Source: CAILUG01 sp903844415
GTDB taxonomy: Bacteria > Pseudomonadota > Gammaproteobacteria > Pseudomonadales > Pseudohongiellaceae
NCBI GenBank assembly: GCA_947477655.1
Contig: CANJTS010000001.1
Coordinates: forward strand, 372,001-436,000
Length of the DNA: 64,000 bases
Direction: 5' to 3'
The notes under the pieces were generated by a model that worked only from the letters and a program-made list of their open reading frames with translations, searched no databases and had not been told where the DNA came from. A program made the translations under genes and the position numbers. Position 1 is the first letter of the stretch. Every line of letters begins with the position of its first letter. Positions 16,438 through 25,008 of this stretch are shown piece after piece.

Positions 16438-17817
16438 ATGAGTCAGGACAAACTTTGGGGCGGTCGTTTTACTGAGCCCACCGATGCCTTTGTAGAACGA
16501 TTCACAGCTTCTGTGACCTTCGACAAACGTCTATACGCTGTTGATATTCGTGGCTCCATTGCCCATGCCACCATGCTGGCCCAAGTCGGGGTTCTGACCA
16601 GCGTGGAACTCCAGCAAATCGTTTCTGGCCTGACCGACATAAAGGCCGAAATAGAAGCAGATACGTTTGTATGGTCAGTCAAACTTGAAGATGTGCACAT
16701 GAACATCGAAAGCAGCCTTACCGACCGCATCGGCCCCACAGGCAAAAAATTACACACTGGGCGTTCGCGTAATGACCAAGTTGCCACCGACATTCGCTTA
16801 TTTGTGCGCGATGAAATCGATGAGATCTGCGCCCTGTTGCGCGCCACACAAAGTGGCATCCTACAACTAGCCGAACTTAACATCGACACGATCATGCCCG
16901 GTTTCACCCATTTGCAAATCGCACAGCCGGTTACTTTTGGGCATCACCTGCTAGCTTGGTTTGAAATGTTACAACGCGATTATGGGCGCATGACCGATTG
17001 TCGCAAACGGCTGAACGTGTGCCCCTTGGGTGCAGCGGCACTGGCGGGTACTACGTTTCCGATTGACAGAGAACTTACCGCTAGCTTGCTTGGATTCGAC
17101 CAGCCCACCGCAAACTCACTCGACTCCGTCAGCGACCGCGACTTCGCCATCGAACTGTGTGCAGCTGCCAGTTTAATCATGACACACCTGTCACGTTTCT
17201 CCGAAGAGCTGGTGTTGTGGACATCGAGTCAATTTGATTTTATCGATATGCCCGACCGTTTTTGTACCGGCTCCTCTATCATGCCGCAAAAGAAAAATCC
17301 TGATGTACCCGAACTGGTAAGAGGCAAAAGTGGCCGCGTTACCGGTCATCTGGTGAGTTTACTAATGTTGATGAAAGGCCAGCCACTGGCTTACAACAAA
17401 GACAATCAAGAAGACAAAGAGCCTTTGTTCGACACTCTCGACACAGTAAAAGATTGCTTGAAAGCCTATGCCGCCATGGTGCCCGCTATCAAAGCCAAAA
17501 AAGACAATATGCGTTTGGCTGCCGCCAAAGGTTATGCCACGGCTACAGATTTAGCCGACTATCTGGTAAATAAGGGCATGGCATTCCGCGACGCACATGA
17601 AGTGGTCGGCAAAAGTGTAGCATTCGGCATTAAAGCAGGTTGCGATTTGAGCGAACTAACCCTCAGCCAATTGCAACAATTCAGCTCGGTGATCGAACAA
17701 GATGTGTTTACGGTATTGACGCTTGAAGGCTCAGTGAATGCACGCAAGCACATCGGAGGAACGGCGCCTTTACAAGTAAGAGCGGCTATGGCTCACGCAC
17801 GGAAAATACTGAGATAG
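16438..17817 (+). CDS. argH: Argininosuccinate lyase ArgH
   Basis: ArgH splits argininosuccinate into arginine and fumarate, the last step of arginine synthesis (argE and argA are at 58.8-61.3 kb). The 459-residue protein has the superfamily signature GSSIMPQKKNPD, with Gly278 and the mobile-loop serines 279/280, plus LHTGRSRNDQVATD and LPGFTHLQ-like segments. The hallmark order hemC/argH is shared with Pseudomonas, but the algZ-algR genes that sit between them there are absent here. Confidence 0.98.
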   Translation: MSQDKLWGGRFTEPTDAFVERFTASVTFDKRLYAVDIRGSIAHATMLAQVGVLTSVELQQIVSGLTDIKAEIEADTFVWSVKLEDVHMNIESSLTDRIGPTGKKLHTGRSRNDQVATDIRLFVRDEIDEICALLRATQSGILQLAELNIDTIMPGFTHLQIAQPVTFGHHLLAWFEMLQRDYGRMTDCRKRLNVCPLGAAALAGTTFPIDRELTASLLGFDQPTANSLDSVSDRDFAIELCAAASLIMTHLSRFSEELVLWTSSQFDFIDMPDRFCTGSSIMPQKKNPDVPELVRGKSGRVTGHLVSLLMLMKGQPLAYNKDNQEDKEPLFDTLDTVKDCLKAYAAMVPAIKAKKDNMRLAAAKGYATATDLADYLVNKGMAFRDAHEVVGKSVAFGIKAGCDLSELTLSQLQQFSSVIEQDVFTVLTLEGSVNARKHIGGTAPLQVRAAMAHARKILR

Positions 17818-17832
17818 TTAAAGCGGTTTCAG

Positions 17833-17863
17833 AGTAGACTTTCGTAAAGTCGACTTTGACACT
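17833..17863 (+). repeat. 31-bp hairpin repeat, left copy (flanks lipoprotein gene)
   Basis: AGTAGACTTTCGTAAAGTCG followed by ACTTTGACACT. The centre GACTTT-CGT-AAAGTC is a perfect hairpin. The right copy at 18472-18502 matches at 29 of 31 positions in the same orientation. It starts 16 bp after the argH stop and may also serve as its terminator. Confidence 0.85.
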
Positions 17864-17899
17864 TGACACATTTTTTCACATTTTTTTGGAGTTTCGATC

Positions 17900-18460
17900 A
17901 TGGCATGTTTAAGAAATATTAATTTCCCTATTGCCTTAATAGTCCTAGCCCTTACTTCTCTGAGTACCGGCTGTGCTTCAATAGTAAAAGGTACCACACA
18001 AGCAGTGCCAATTAGTTCTGATCCCTCTGGCGCCGATGTGCTTGTAGATGGGAACTTAGTTGGTACTACACCAACTACAGTCGAATTAAAGAGAAAAATC
18101 GATCATTTGATCACTATCCAAAAGAAAGACTATGAACCAAAGGCTGTACCTGTAGTTAAAAGTGTTGGAGGAGCTGTGTGGGGGAATATACTTGCAGGCG
18201 GACTAATCGGCTGGGGTGTAGATGCAGCAAGTGGTGCTCAGTACGATCTAGATCCAAAAACAATTTTTGTTCGACTCGAGCAGACAACAGAAAATACTGT
18301 ATCTAATTCTGGTGCCGGCGTGGACACATCAGCTGGAGTCAAAAAACTTAATGATTTAGACATATTGCATGAGAACAAACAAATATCAGATGAAGAGTTT
18401 GCACTGGGAAGAAAGGCGGTCATAGAGCAATACTTTCCAGAACTAATTAAAACTCCTTAA
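17900..18460 (+). CDS. Putative lipoprotein with PEGA-like and SHOCT-like parts
   Basis: A 186-residue protein of unknown function. A signal peptide with lipobox LSTGC places the lipidated residue at Cys25. Residues about 38-75 (ISSDPSGADVLVDGNLVGTT) look like a PEGA surface-binding domain. A Gly-rich hydrophobic stretch (about 92-112) follows. The end, LNDLDILHENKQISDEEF, resembles the short SHOCT oligomerisation motif. The gene appears more AT-rich than argH and is bracketed by two near-identical hairpin repeats, so lateral acquisition as a cassette is possible. ATG with TTTTGGAG upstream. Confidence 0.8.
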   Translation: MACLRNINFPIALIVLALTSLSTGCASIVKGTTQAVPISSDPSGADVLVDGNLVGTTPTTVELKRKIDHLITIQKKDYEPKAVPVVKSVGGAVWGNILAGGLIGWGVDAASGAQYDLDPKTIFVRLEQTTENTVSNSGAGVDTSAGVKKLNDLDILHENKQISDEEFALGRKAVIEQYFPELIKTP

Positions 18461-18471
18461 AGTAGTGTCTC

Positions 18472-18502
18472 AGTAGACATTCGTAAAGTCGACTCTGACA
18501 CT
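18472..18502 (+). repeat. 31-bp hairpin repeat, right copy (flanks lipoprotein gene)
   Basis: AGTAGACATTCGTAAAGTCG followed by ACTCTGACACT; two mismatches to the copy at 17833-17863. The outer bases AGTGTC (18464-18469) and GACACT (18497-18502) also pair, giving a larger imperfect hairpin between two convergent genes, where it could act as a bidirectional terminator. Confidence 0.85.
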
Positions 18503-18513
18503 AACTCCTAAGC

Positions 18514-20391
18514 TTATTCCGCCAACGCCTCCAATTCGGTAGTTGCCTGTAACCACTGCTCTTCTGTCACTGCCTGTTGCCGGTTCATCTCTTGCTGCTG
18601 TTTCAGCAGTGGCGCCAATTTGGTTTTGTTGCTGTCTTCGTACAGCGTTGGATCAAGCAATTTTTGTTCCGTTTCACGCATTTTTTGCTCTTCACGTTCA
18701 AGTTGCTGTTCCAGTTTTTTTATCTTGTCCTTAAGTGGTTTCAGTTGTTCTCGGCGCTGTGCAGCTTGTTGCTTAGTATCCTTGCGCTCCCCTTTCGATT
18801 TTGGCGCAGCACCGGCTTTTGCCCCACTGCCTGCCAGCACCAATTGTTCATAATCGTCCAGCGAACCGTCGAAAAATTCCACTTTGCCATCACGGATAAT
18901 CAAAAACTGATCAACCGTGTTATTGAGCAAATGCCTATCATGCGACACTAGGATAAGCGCACCCACATATTCCTGCATTGCACGGGTTAGCGCATGTACC
19001 ATTTCTAGATCAAGATGGTTGGTTGGTTCATCCATTAATAACAGGTTGGGTCGCTGCCAGGCGACCAGCGCCAGCGCAAGGCGCGATTTTTCACCACCAG
19101 AAAAATTGCGGATGGTGGCATCGACCTGCTCACCTTTAAATGCAAACGAACCAAGAAAATTTCGCAACTCTTGCTCACTGGCCTTGCCATCCAGACGCCG
19201 CATGATCAACAACGGGCTAGCATCTTGATCTAGCACATCGGTTTGCTCCTGCGCGCAGTAACCCATCACCATATGATCGGAATAATGCACTTTACCGTCC
19301 AGCAAAGGTAAATCGCCCACTATAGTTTTCAGCAAAGTAGATTTTCCTTGGCCATTAGGGCCGAGCAAACCAATGCGAGCAGTGTTGGAAATCGTAATGG
19401 AAAAATCGGAAAATAATTTACGGTGATAACCCACGCTAACATTTTCACATGTCAGCAATGTGTTGGGGATCTTGGCCGGTTCGCGAAACCGAAAATAAAA
19501 CGGCGAATCCACATGCGCCGGCTCAATGTCGACCATACGCTGTAATTCTTTAAGGCGGCTTTGGGCCTGTTTGGCCTTACTAGCGGTGGCACGGAAACGC
19601 CGTACAAAATCTTCAATTTCACCTTTGCGTAATTGTTGTTTCTCGTAAACAGCCTGCTGCTGCGCCATCCGCTCGGCTTTTTGCATTTCATATGATGAAT
19701 AATTACCACGATAGCCGATCAATTTTTTATTTTCAAAACTGATGATATGTCCGACTACTTCATCCAAAAACTGGCGATCATGGGAAATCAATAACACTGT
19801 GCCTTCAAATCGCAACAACCATTGGCGCAACCACAATGTTGCCTCCAAATCGAGATGGTTAGTTGGTTCGTCCAGCAACAACAGATCGGAGGGCTGCATC
19901 AAAGCTTGCGCCAGATTTAATCGGATACGCCAGCCGCCGGAAAATTCTCGGACTGTTTTGCTGAAATCATCTGGAGAAAAACCCAAGCCACTGAGTAATT
20001 TTTCGGCTCGATTGGTTATATTAAAACCGTCCATCACTTCCATCTCGGCAAACAAATGTGCCATCGCAATATGACTTTCGGTGCGCTCGGCTTCTTCAAG
20101 ATCCTGTTCAAGCTGACGGAACCGCAGATCTCCATCAATTACATAATCAACTGCACTACGGTCAGACGCTTCAGTCTCCTGTTTCATCTGGGCTCGATCT
20201 AAATGCTGCGGCAACAACATGTCGCCGGCATCGAGCGTTAGCTCGCCCATCAACAATCTGAAAAAAGTGGATTTACCGCAACCATTACGACCAATAACCC
20301 CAATTTTTTGGCCCTGATAAATAGAGTAGTTTGCGTTTTCTATTAATGGCAGTGCACCCTGATAGAGGGTAATGTTTTGCAGGGTAATCAT
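18514..20391 (-). CDS. yheS: ABC-F family ATPase YheS
   Basis: A soluble double-ATPase protein; ABC-F members act on ribosomes during translation. The 625-residue protein has Walker A GRNGCGKSTF, signature REFSGGWRIRLNLAQAL and Walker B LLLLDEPTNHLDLEA in the first half, a linker rich in Arg/Lys/Gln, then GPNGQGKSTLL, FSGGEKSRLALAL and LLMDEPTNHLDLEM, and a C-terminal coiled coil (about 550-620). Order and length match E. coli YheS (637) rather than Uup or EttA. The ATG at 20391 has AGGA 5 bp upstream; a GTG at 20427 does not. Confidence 0.93.
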   Translation of the reverse strand: MITLQNITLYQGALPLIENANYSIYQGQKIGVIGRNGCGKSTFFRLLMGELTLDAGDMLLPQHLDRAQMKQETEASDRSAVDYVIDGDLRFRQLEQDLEEAERTESHIAMAHLFAEMEVMDGFNITNRAEKLLSGLGFSPDDFSKTVREFSGGWRIRLNLAQALMQPSDLLLLDEPTNHLDLEATLWLRQWLLRFEGTVLLISHDRQFLDEVVGHIISFENKKLIGYRGNYSSYEMQKAERMAQQQAVYEKQQLRKGEIEDFVRRFRATASKAKQAQSRLKELQRMVDIEPAHVDSPFYFRFREPAKIPNTLLTCENVSVGYHRKLFSDFSITISNTARIGLLGPNGQGKSTLLKTIVGDLPLLDGKVHYSDHMVMGYCAQEQTDVLDQDASPLLIMRRLDGKASEQELRNFLGSFAFKGEQVDATIRNFSGGEKSRLALALVAWQRPNLLLMDEPTNHLDLEMVHALTRAMQEYVGALILVSHDRHLLNNTVDQFLIIRDGKVEFFDGSLDDYEQLVLAGSGAKAGAAPKSKGERKDTKQQAAQRREQLKPLKDKIKKLEQQLEREEQKMRETEQKLLDPTLYEDSNKTKLAPLLKQQQEMNRQQAVTEEQWLQATTELEALAE

Positions 20392-20517
20392 GACATCCTG
20401 AGCAGCGAAAAAAGGCAACAAATACACGAAGGAGGCGCATTATAGGCAACCTTGTTTGCAAGCACTATATTGTTGATAATCCAACTGCTCTTATCACCAC
20501 ATTAACTGGGAATCTTT

Positions 20518-21333
20518 ATGGAAAATGGCATTAGCTTGCTAGAACAATACCTGGTGCCGTGGTCTGTCAAAATCTTGCTCGCATTTGCAATTTTTTTCAT
20601 CGGCAACATGCTGGCTGGCCACCTTGCGACTTTTGTTACCAAATTATTGGACAAATCTCGCATGGATGTAATGCTGGTAAAGTTCCTCAGCAAACTGATT
20701 TATACCGTGTTCCTGGTGGCGGTGACACTCGCTGCCATCGACAGCCTCGGCATCAGCGTGACATCACTGTTGACCATTGTAGGCGCTGCAGGTCTGGCGG
20801 TGGGTTTGGCATTGAAAGATTCACTGTCCAATTTTGCCGCCGGTGTAATGATCGTCATTTTCCAGCCCTTCAAAATTGGCGACTTGATCACTGCCGGTGG
20901 TAGCACTGGTGTCGTTGATGAAATCGGCATGTTCTGCACCGTGCTGCATAGCGTCGACAACCTGCGCATCATCATGCCTAATTCAGCCGTTATAGGTGGC
21001 ACCATCATAAATACTAACGCGCTACCCACACGGCGTATCGATCTATTATTTGGCATCAGTTACAGCGACAACATCGACACTGCGAAACAGATTATTAAGA
21101 AAGTTCTACTGGCAGATAACCGCATACTGAAACAGCCACTAGCAGAAATTGGCGTGGCAGAACTTGCCGCCAGCAAGATAGTGCTTTTTGTGCGTCCTTG
21201 GGTTAATGGCGATCAATACGTGCAGATTCACAGCGATCTGCTGGAAAACATCCTGACAGCATTGCAACAAGGCAACATCACACTGCCCTTTCCGCAACAG
21301 GATGTGCATTTGTACCACGTTGAAAAAAAGTAA
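20518..21333 (+). CDS. mscS: Small-conductance mechanosensitive channel MscS
   Basis: A turgor-release channel of the inner membrane. The 271-residue protein (E. coli 286) has three membrane helices in the first 130 residues. The pore helix TM3 carries GAAGLAVGLALKDSLSNFAAG, and the beta domain starts at FQPFKIGDLITAGG; NLRIIMPNSAVIGG and the C-terminal alpha/beta domain follow. It is a single gene divergent from yheS. Confidence 0.95.
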   Translation: MENGISLLEQYLVPWSVKILLAFAIFFIGNMLAGHLATFVTKLLDKSRMDVMLVKFLSKLIYTVFLVAVTLAAIDSLGISVTSLLTIVGAAGLAVGLALKDSLSNFAAGVMIVIFQPFKIGDLITAGGSTGVVDEIGMFCTVLHSVDNLRIIMPNSAVIGGTIINTNALPTRRIDLLFGISYSDNIDTAKQIIKKVLLADNRILKQPLAEIGVAELAASKIVLFVRPWVNGDQYVQIHSDLLENILTALQQGNITLPFPQQDVHLYHVEKK

Positions 21334-21376
21334 TTTTAGTAACCAGCTGCTTGATTAACGCTGGCGTTTATTCTGC

Positions 21377-21706
21377 TTAAAAATCCAGTTGAATGCTGCC
21401 CTGCTCCAAACATATTTCCATGAGCATGACTTGCAGGGAGCGATCATTCACCGTACAAATCCAACTTTTTTTGTTTACGTCAAACTCAAAATGAAACCCG
21501 CCGCTGCGAGCAGCCAGCCATAACTGGCAAATTGCAGTTTGTCTGCTAATAATGGCAACGCTGTCATTGCTGAACAGCAGCGACAACATGTCATTGCTCG
21601 ATTCATAATCGATATCCAGATCCGACTGCACCGCTTCTTCGAGAATGTTTTCCAGTTTGACCAGTGTCTGTCTGTAACAAGTCAGAAATTCTGCTTCGGT
21701 CATCAT
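21377..21706 (-). CDS. cyaY: Iron-sulfur cluster assembly protein CyaY (frataxin)
   Basis: Bacterial frataxin, which binds iron and modulates IscS activity. The 109-residue protein has the acidic helix YRQTLVKLENILEEA and DLDIDYESSNDMLSLLF, then a beta sheet with AICQLWLAARSGGFHFEF. The ATG at 21706 has GAGG 6 bp upstream. It lies next to lptM-lysA, as in Pseudomonas. Confidence 0.93.
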   Translation of the reverse strand: MMTEAEFLTCYRQTLVKLENILEEAVQSDLDIDYESSNDMLSLLFSNDSVAIISRQTAICQLWLAARSGGFHFEFDVNKKSWICTVNDRSLQVMLMEICLEQGSIQLDF

Positions 21707-21712
21707 TTTCAA

Positions 21713-22029
21713 CCTCGTTCACCTACACCTACACCTAGGCCCGTCACACATTGTAGCCGACAGGCAACATGACACCCACTTGTCATTTTTAAATTTGCAG
21801 TGACTGATAGGTAACAGCCTTGCATTATGTTGCTCAACCCTAGGGCGGCTCCCAAAATCATGATTTTTTTGTGAGAGCACGGAAGCAACGCATACAGAAC
21901 TGTATTTAACTCCTGGTAAATGAGGATTCGAGGACGATGCTGACGATGCTCCCGCGGAAAAAGACGATTTCTGGTGGTGCCCCCTGTATAATTCCGGCCT
22001 TTATTGCCATGCACAGCTATAATCTTTAA
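21713..22029. other. Divergent gap between cyaY and lptM with a -10 element
   Basis: The 317-bp gap has a perfect TATAAT at 21987-21992 reading toward lptM-lysA, about 38 bp before lptM; the -35 region is unclear. Short direct repeats ACCTAC (21721-21735) and GACGATGCT (two copies, near 21935-21952) are present. No gene is supported here. Confidence 0.4.
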
Positions 22030-22134
22030 ATGAAAAATTTGTTTTTGTTGGTTCTTGTGTGTGTTGCCTTGTGTGGCTGTGGTCAGAAAGGACCACTGCT
22101 GCCCCCACCCTCTTCTCAGCAAACCGGTCCATGA
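22030..22134 (+). CDS. lptM: Small LPS-assembly lipoprotein LptM (YifL family)
   Basis: A 34-residue lipoprotein: a hydrophobic signal (KNLFLLVLVCVALC), lipobox ending at Cys17, then GQKGPLLPPP, the family hallmark. LptM binds the LptDE outer-membrane translocon in E. coli and assists its oxidative maturation. It begins at the ATG at 22030 and ends at TGA 22132-22134, 7 bp before lysA. The position before lysA-dapF is conserved among relatives. Confidence 0.88.
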   Translation: MKNLFLLVLVCVALCGCGQKGPLLPPPSSQQTGP

Positions 22135-22141
22135 GTCTTGT

Positions 22142-23398
22142 ATGAACGTATTTCACTACCACAACCAGCAACTTTTTGCCGAAGACGTAGCGCTGGCTGA
22201 ACTAGCATCGATCTACGGTACACCTTGTTTCGTTTATTCCCGTGCCATGCTCGAGCAACAGTTTCAGGCTTATCACAAACCCCTGGCCATGGCAGATCAC
22301 CCACACTTGATATGTTATGCAGTTAAAGCTAATTCGAATCTTGCAGTACTTGATGTACTGGCACGCCAAGGTGCTGGTTTTGACATAGTGTCGGGCGGCG
22401 AACTGGTACGAGTATTGGCAGCAGGCGGTGATCCACGCAAGATCATTTTCTCTGGTGTAGGTAAAACCATCGCCGAGATGCAATACGCGCTGGAAATTGG
22501 TATTCATTGTTTTAATGTTGAATCTGCTGCAGAACTGGAGCGTCTTTCTGCTGTTGCAAGCAATTTGGGCAAAGTCGCTTGTATTTCACTACGGGTTAAT
22601 CCGGATGTAGATGCCAACACACACCCTTATATTTCTACCGGACTCAAAGAAAATAAATTTGGTATTGCCATTGAAGATGCGTTAGCACTATATCTGCACG
22701 CCAGTATTTTGCCGGGCATAAAAATTATTGGTGTGGATTGTCATATTGGTTCACAACTGACAATCCTCGCACCCTTGTTAGAAGCGCTCGACCGCTTACT
22801 GGCCTTGATAGACACTTTGCAAACCCATGGCATTACCATCAGTCATCTGGATCTGGGCGGCGGCCTGGGCGTTCGATACACCAACGAAACACCACCGCTA
22901 GCACAAGATTACATGAATGCTGTGTTAGCCCGCTTGGGAGACCGCAAACTGACACTGGTATTTGAACCAGGCCGTTTTATTGCCGCCAACGCAGGCGTCA
23001 TGCTGACACGGGTAGAATACCTAAAACAAAACACCCACAAAAATTTTGCCGTTATTGACGGCGCCATGAATGACATCATTCGCCCTGCACTGTATCAGGC
23101 GGTGATGGACATCATCCCAGTCGATTTATCTACCCAAAACCGGCCAACTCTACTCTGGGATCTAGTAGGCCCGGTGTGTGAATCTGGCGATTTTCTGGGT
23201 CGCAATCGTGTATTGGCGTTGGCGCAGGGTGATTTATTGGCAGTGTGCTCGGCTGGTGCCTACTGTTTTTCCATGAGCTCCAATTACAACTCGCGTAACC
23301 GCGCCGCTGAAATCATGGTGGATGGTACTATCCATAAGTTAGTACGCCGGCGCGAGACCTACACCGAACAAATAGCATTTGAGTCGCTACTGGATTGA
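22142..23398 (+). CDS. lysA: Diaminopimelate decarboxylase LysA
   Basis: A PLP enzyme that converts meso-diaminopimelate to lysine. In the 418-residue protein, Lys62 (CYAVKANSN) binds PLP; the phosphate-binding HLDLGGGLGV, FEPGRFIAANAG and the dimer-interface Cys segment GPVCESGDFL are present. The ATG at 22142 begins the conserved part, 7 bp after lptM; a longer frame would overlap lptM. Confidence 0.97.
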   Translation: MNVFHYHNQQLFAEDVALAELASIYGTPCFVYSRAMLEQQFQAYHKPLAMADHPHLICYAVKANSNLAVLDVLARQGAGFDIVSGGELVRVLAAGGDPRKIIFSGVGKTIAEMQYALEIGIHCFNVESAAELERLSAVASNLGKVACISLRVNPDVDANTHPYISTGLKENKFGIAIEDALALYLHASILPGIKIIGVDCHIGSQLTILAPLLEALDRLLALIDTLQTHGITISHLDLGGGLGVRYTNETPPLAQDYMNAVLARLGDRKLTLVFEPGRFIAANAGVMLTRVEYLKQNTHKNFAVIDGAMNDIIRPALYQAVMDIIPVDLSTQNRPTLLWDLVGPVCESGDFLGRNRVLALAQGDLLAVCSAGAYCFSMSSNYNSRNRAAEIMVDGTIHKLVRRRETYTEQIAFESLLD

Positions 23399-23405
23399 TA
23401 TTGTC

Positions 23406-24236
23406 ATGCACTTAAACTTCACCAAAATGCACGGCTTGGGCAATGATTTCATGGTGCTGGATCTGGTGCGTCAACACACAGTATTAACGCACGAACAGAT
23501 CCGTATTTGGTCGAACCGTAAGACTGGTATCGGCTTTGACCAATTACTGCTGGTGGAACCCACCACACAACCCGGTTGTGATTTCGCTTACCGCATTTAC
23601 AACGCCGATGGCGGTAAAGTAGAACAATGTGGCAATGGAGCGCGCTGTGTAGCACGCTTTGTAGTTGATCAAGGTTTGACCGCCAAATCTGAATTAACCT
23701 TTGCCATGGCCACCGGGTCCATTGATACAAGCCTGTTATCGAACAACCAGGTTAAGGTAGGTATGGGTGCTCCAATTCTCACTCCGGCTGCCATCCCATT
23801 TTTGGTAGACGCACAAGCACTCACATATCCAATACAAGTTGGCGGCAAGCATTATGAAATTTCTGCAGTGTCGATGGGTAATCCCCACGCGGTAGTACTA
23901 GTTGCAGATGTTGATACTACCGCGGTTGCCGAACTTGGCCCCTTGCTCGAACATCACCCCTTGTTTCCCCAACAAACAAACGCCGGTTTTATGCAGATAA
24001 TCGATACTGCCAATATTCGCTTGCGAGTGTTTGAACGTGGCGCAGGCGAAACCTTAGCCTGTGGCACAGGTGCTTGTGCGGCTGTTGTTGCCGGTCGATT
24101 ACGCGGACTTTTGACTGACGATGTCAACGTGCATACTCACGGCGGCACTCTGCGTATACGCTGGAAAGGTGGGCAAAACTGTGTATGGATGACCGGCCCC
24201 ACCGCAACTGTTTTTGAAGGAAAAGTAACCATATGA
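23406..24236 (+). CDS. dapF: Diaminopimelate epimerase DapF
   Basis: A cofactor-free epimerase that makes meso-DAP for peptidoglycan and for LysA. In the 276-residue protein the two catalytic cysteines are Cys75 (EQCGNGARC) and Cys219 (ETLACGTGAC). The ATG at 23406 follows lysA by 7 bp; an upstream TTG within lysA is less likely. The stop overlaps the next ATG by 4 bp. Confidence 0.97.
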   Translation: MHLNFTKMHGLGNDFMVLDLVRQHTVLTHEQIRIWSNRKTGIGFDQLLLVEPTTQPGCDFAYRIYNADGGKVEQCGNGARCVARFVVDQGLTAKSELTFAMATGSIDTSLLSNNQVKVGMGAPILTPAAIPFLVDAQALTYPIQVGGKHYEISAVSMGNPHAVVLVADVDTTAVAELGPLLEHHPLFPQQTNAGFMQIIDTANIRLRVFERGAGETLACGTGACAAVVAGRLRGLLTDDVNVHTHGGTLRIRWKGGQNCVWMTGPTATVFEGKVTI

Positions 24237-24994
24237 AAGCAACTACACCTGAGCATGGAAAATCTAAGCTTAAAGCAGCAGCGCACGGTGAAACGCTTCT
24301 GTCGCAAGGGGAGCTGTCGGATACCAATGTTGCCGCTTGGTTAAAGCAGCACCCGCAGTTTTTTCACAAACACCCCGATTTATTGCTGCAACTGAGTATT
24401 CCCCATGAAAGTGGCACGGCCATTTCGCTGCTCGAACGACAAGTAGCGGTATTTCGCGAACGCCAGTCTGCACTGCATGACCAAATTCAAGAATTTTTCA
24501 AGAATGCCCGCAACAACGATAATCTGTTCGAAAAGACACGTGCTGTAATCCTGGAACTACTGCATTGCACCAACCTTGCCGCCCTGCAGAGGGTTATAAC
24601 CGATAAACTCAGAATAGACTTTGCGGCCAGTGCAGCTGCGCTGGTTTTTGTTTCCGATTTACCAGAGTCGGTTGGGGTGACACGTCTGCCTACGGCGGCG
24701 GTCCGAACAGCCCTAGGCAATCTAATGCAGAAACCAGGTACTTATTGCGGGCCACTCAACTGGGCACAAAAGTCTTTGCTGTTTCCCAAACAAATACCCA
24801 CCATTATTTCTGCTGCTATTGTGCCCTTGCAGATTCTGGACAGCTCGCGTATTCGTCGTGATTATGGCTTTCCGCTGCTACTTATAGGCAGTAGTGAAGA
24901 CAATCAATTTAACAGCTCATTGGATACCCTGTTTCTGGATTTCATTGGTGAAGTCCTGACTTCGAAATTGCAAACCATCATCGCAGCATCCTGA
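24233..24994 (+). CDS. DUF484 family protein
   Basis: A 253-residue protein of a family usually found between dapF and xerC. The N-terminal helix region (NVAAWLKQHPQFFHKHPDLL) is its signature; a coiled segment follows, then a GAF-like domain (about 100-250) ending FIGEVLTSKLQTII. Function unknown. The start overlaps dapF by 4 bp (ATGA). The next gene is a glycosyltransferase rather than xerC. Confidence 0.9.
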   Translation: MKATTPEHGKSKLKAAAHGETLLSQGELSDTNVAAWLKQHPQFFHKHPDLLLQLSIPHESGTAISLLERQVAVFRERQSALHDQIQEFFKNARNNDNLFEKTRAVILELLHCTNLAALQRVITDKLRIDFAASAAALVFVSDLPESVGVTRLPTAAVRTALGNLMQKPGTYCGPLNWAQKSLLFPKQIPTIISAAIVPLQILDSSRIRRDYGFPLLLIGSSEDNQFNSSLDTLFLDFIGEVLTSKLQTIIAAS

Positions 24995-25008
24995 GCACCT
25001 ACTCCGCT

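Noticed and set aside
21713..22029. Lysine riboswitch upstream of lptM-lysA
   Set aside because: I could not find the conserved core or a convincing multi-helix fold; only a -10 element is visible.
21709..22122. 137-codon minus-strand frame between cyaY and lysA
   Set aside because: It runs antisense through lptM and the promoter region and has no conserved motif.
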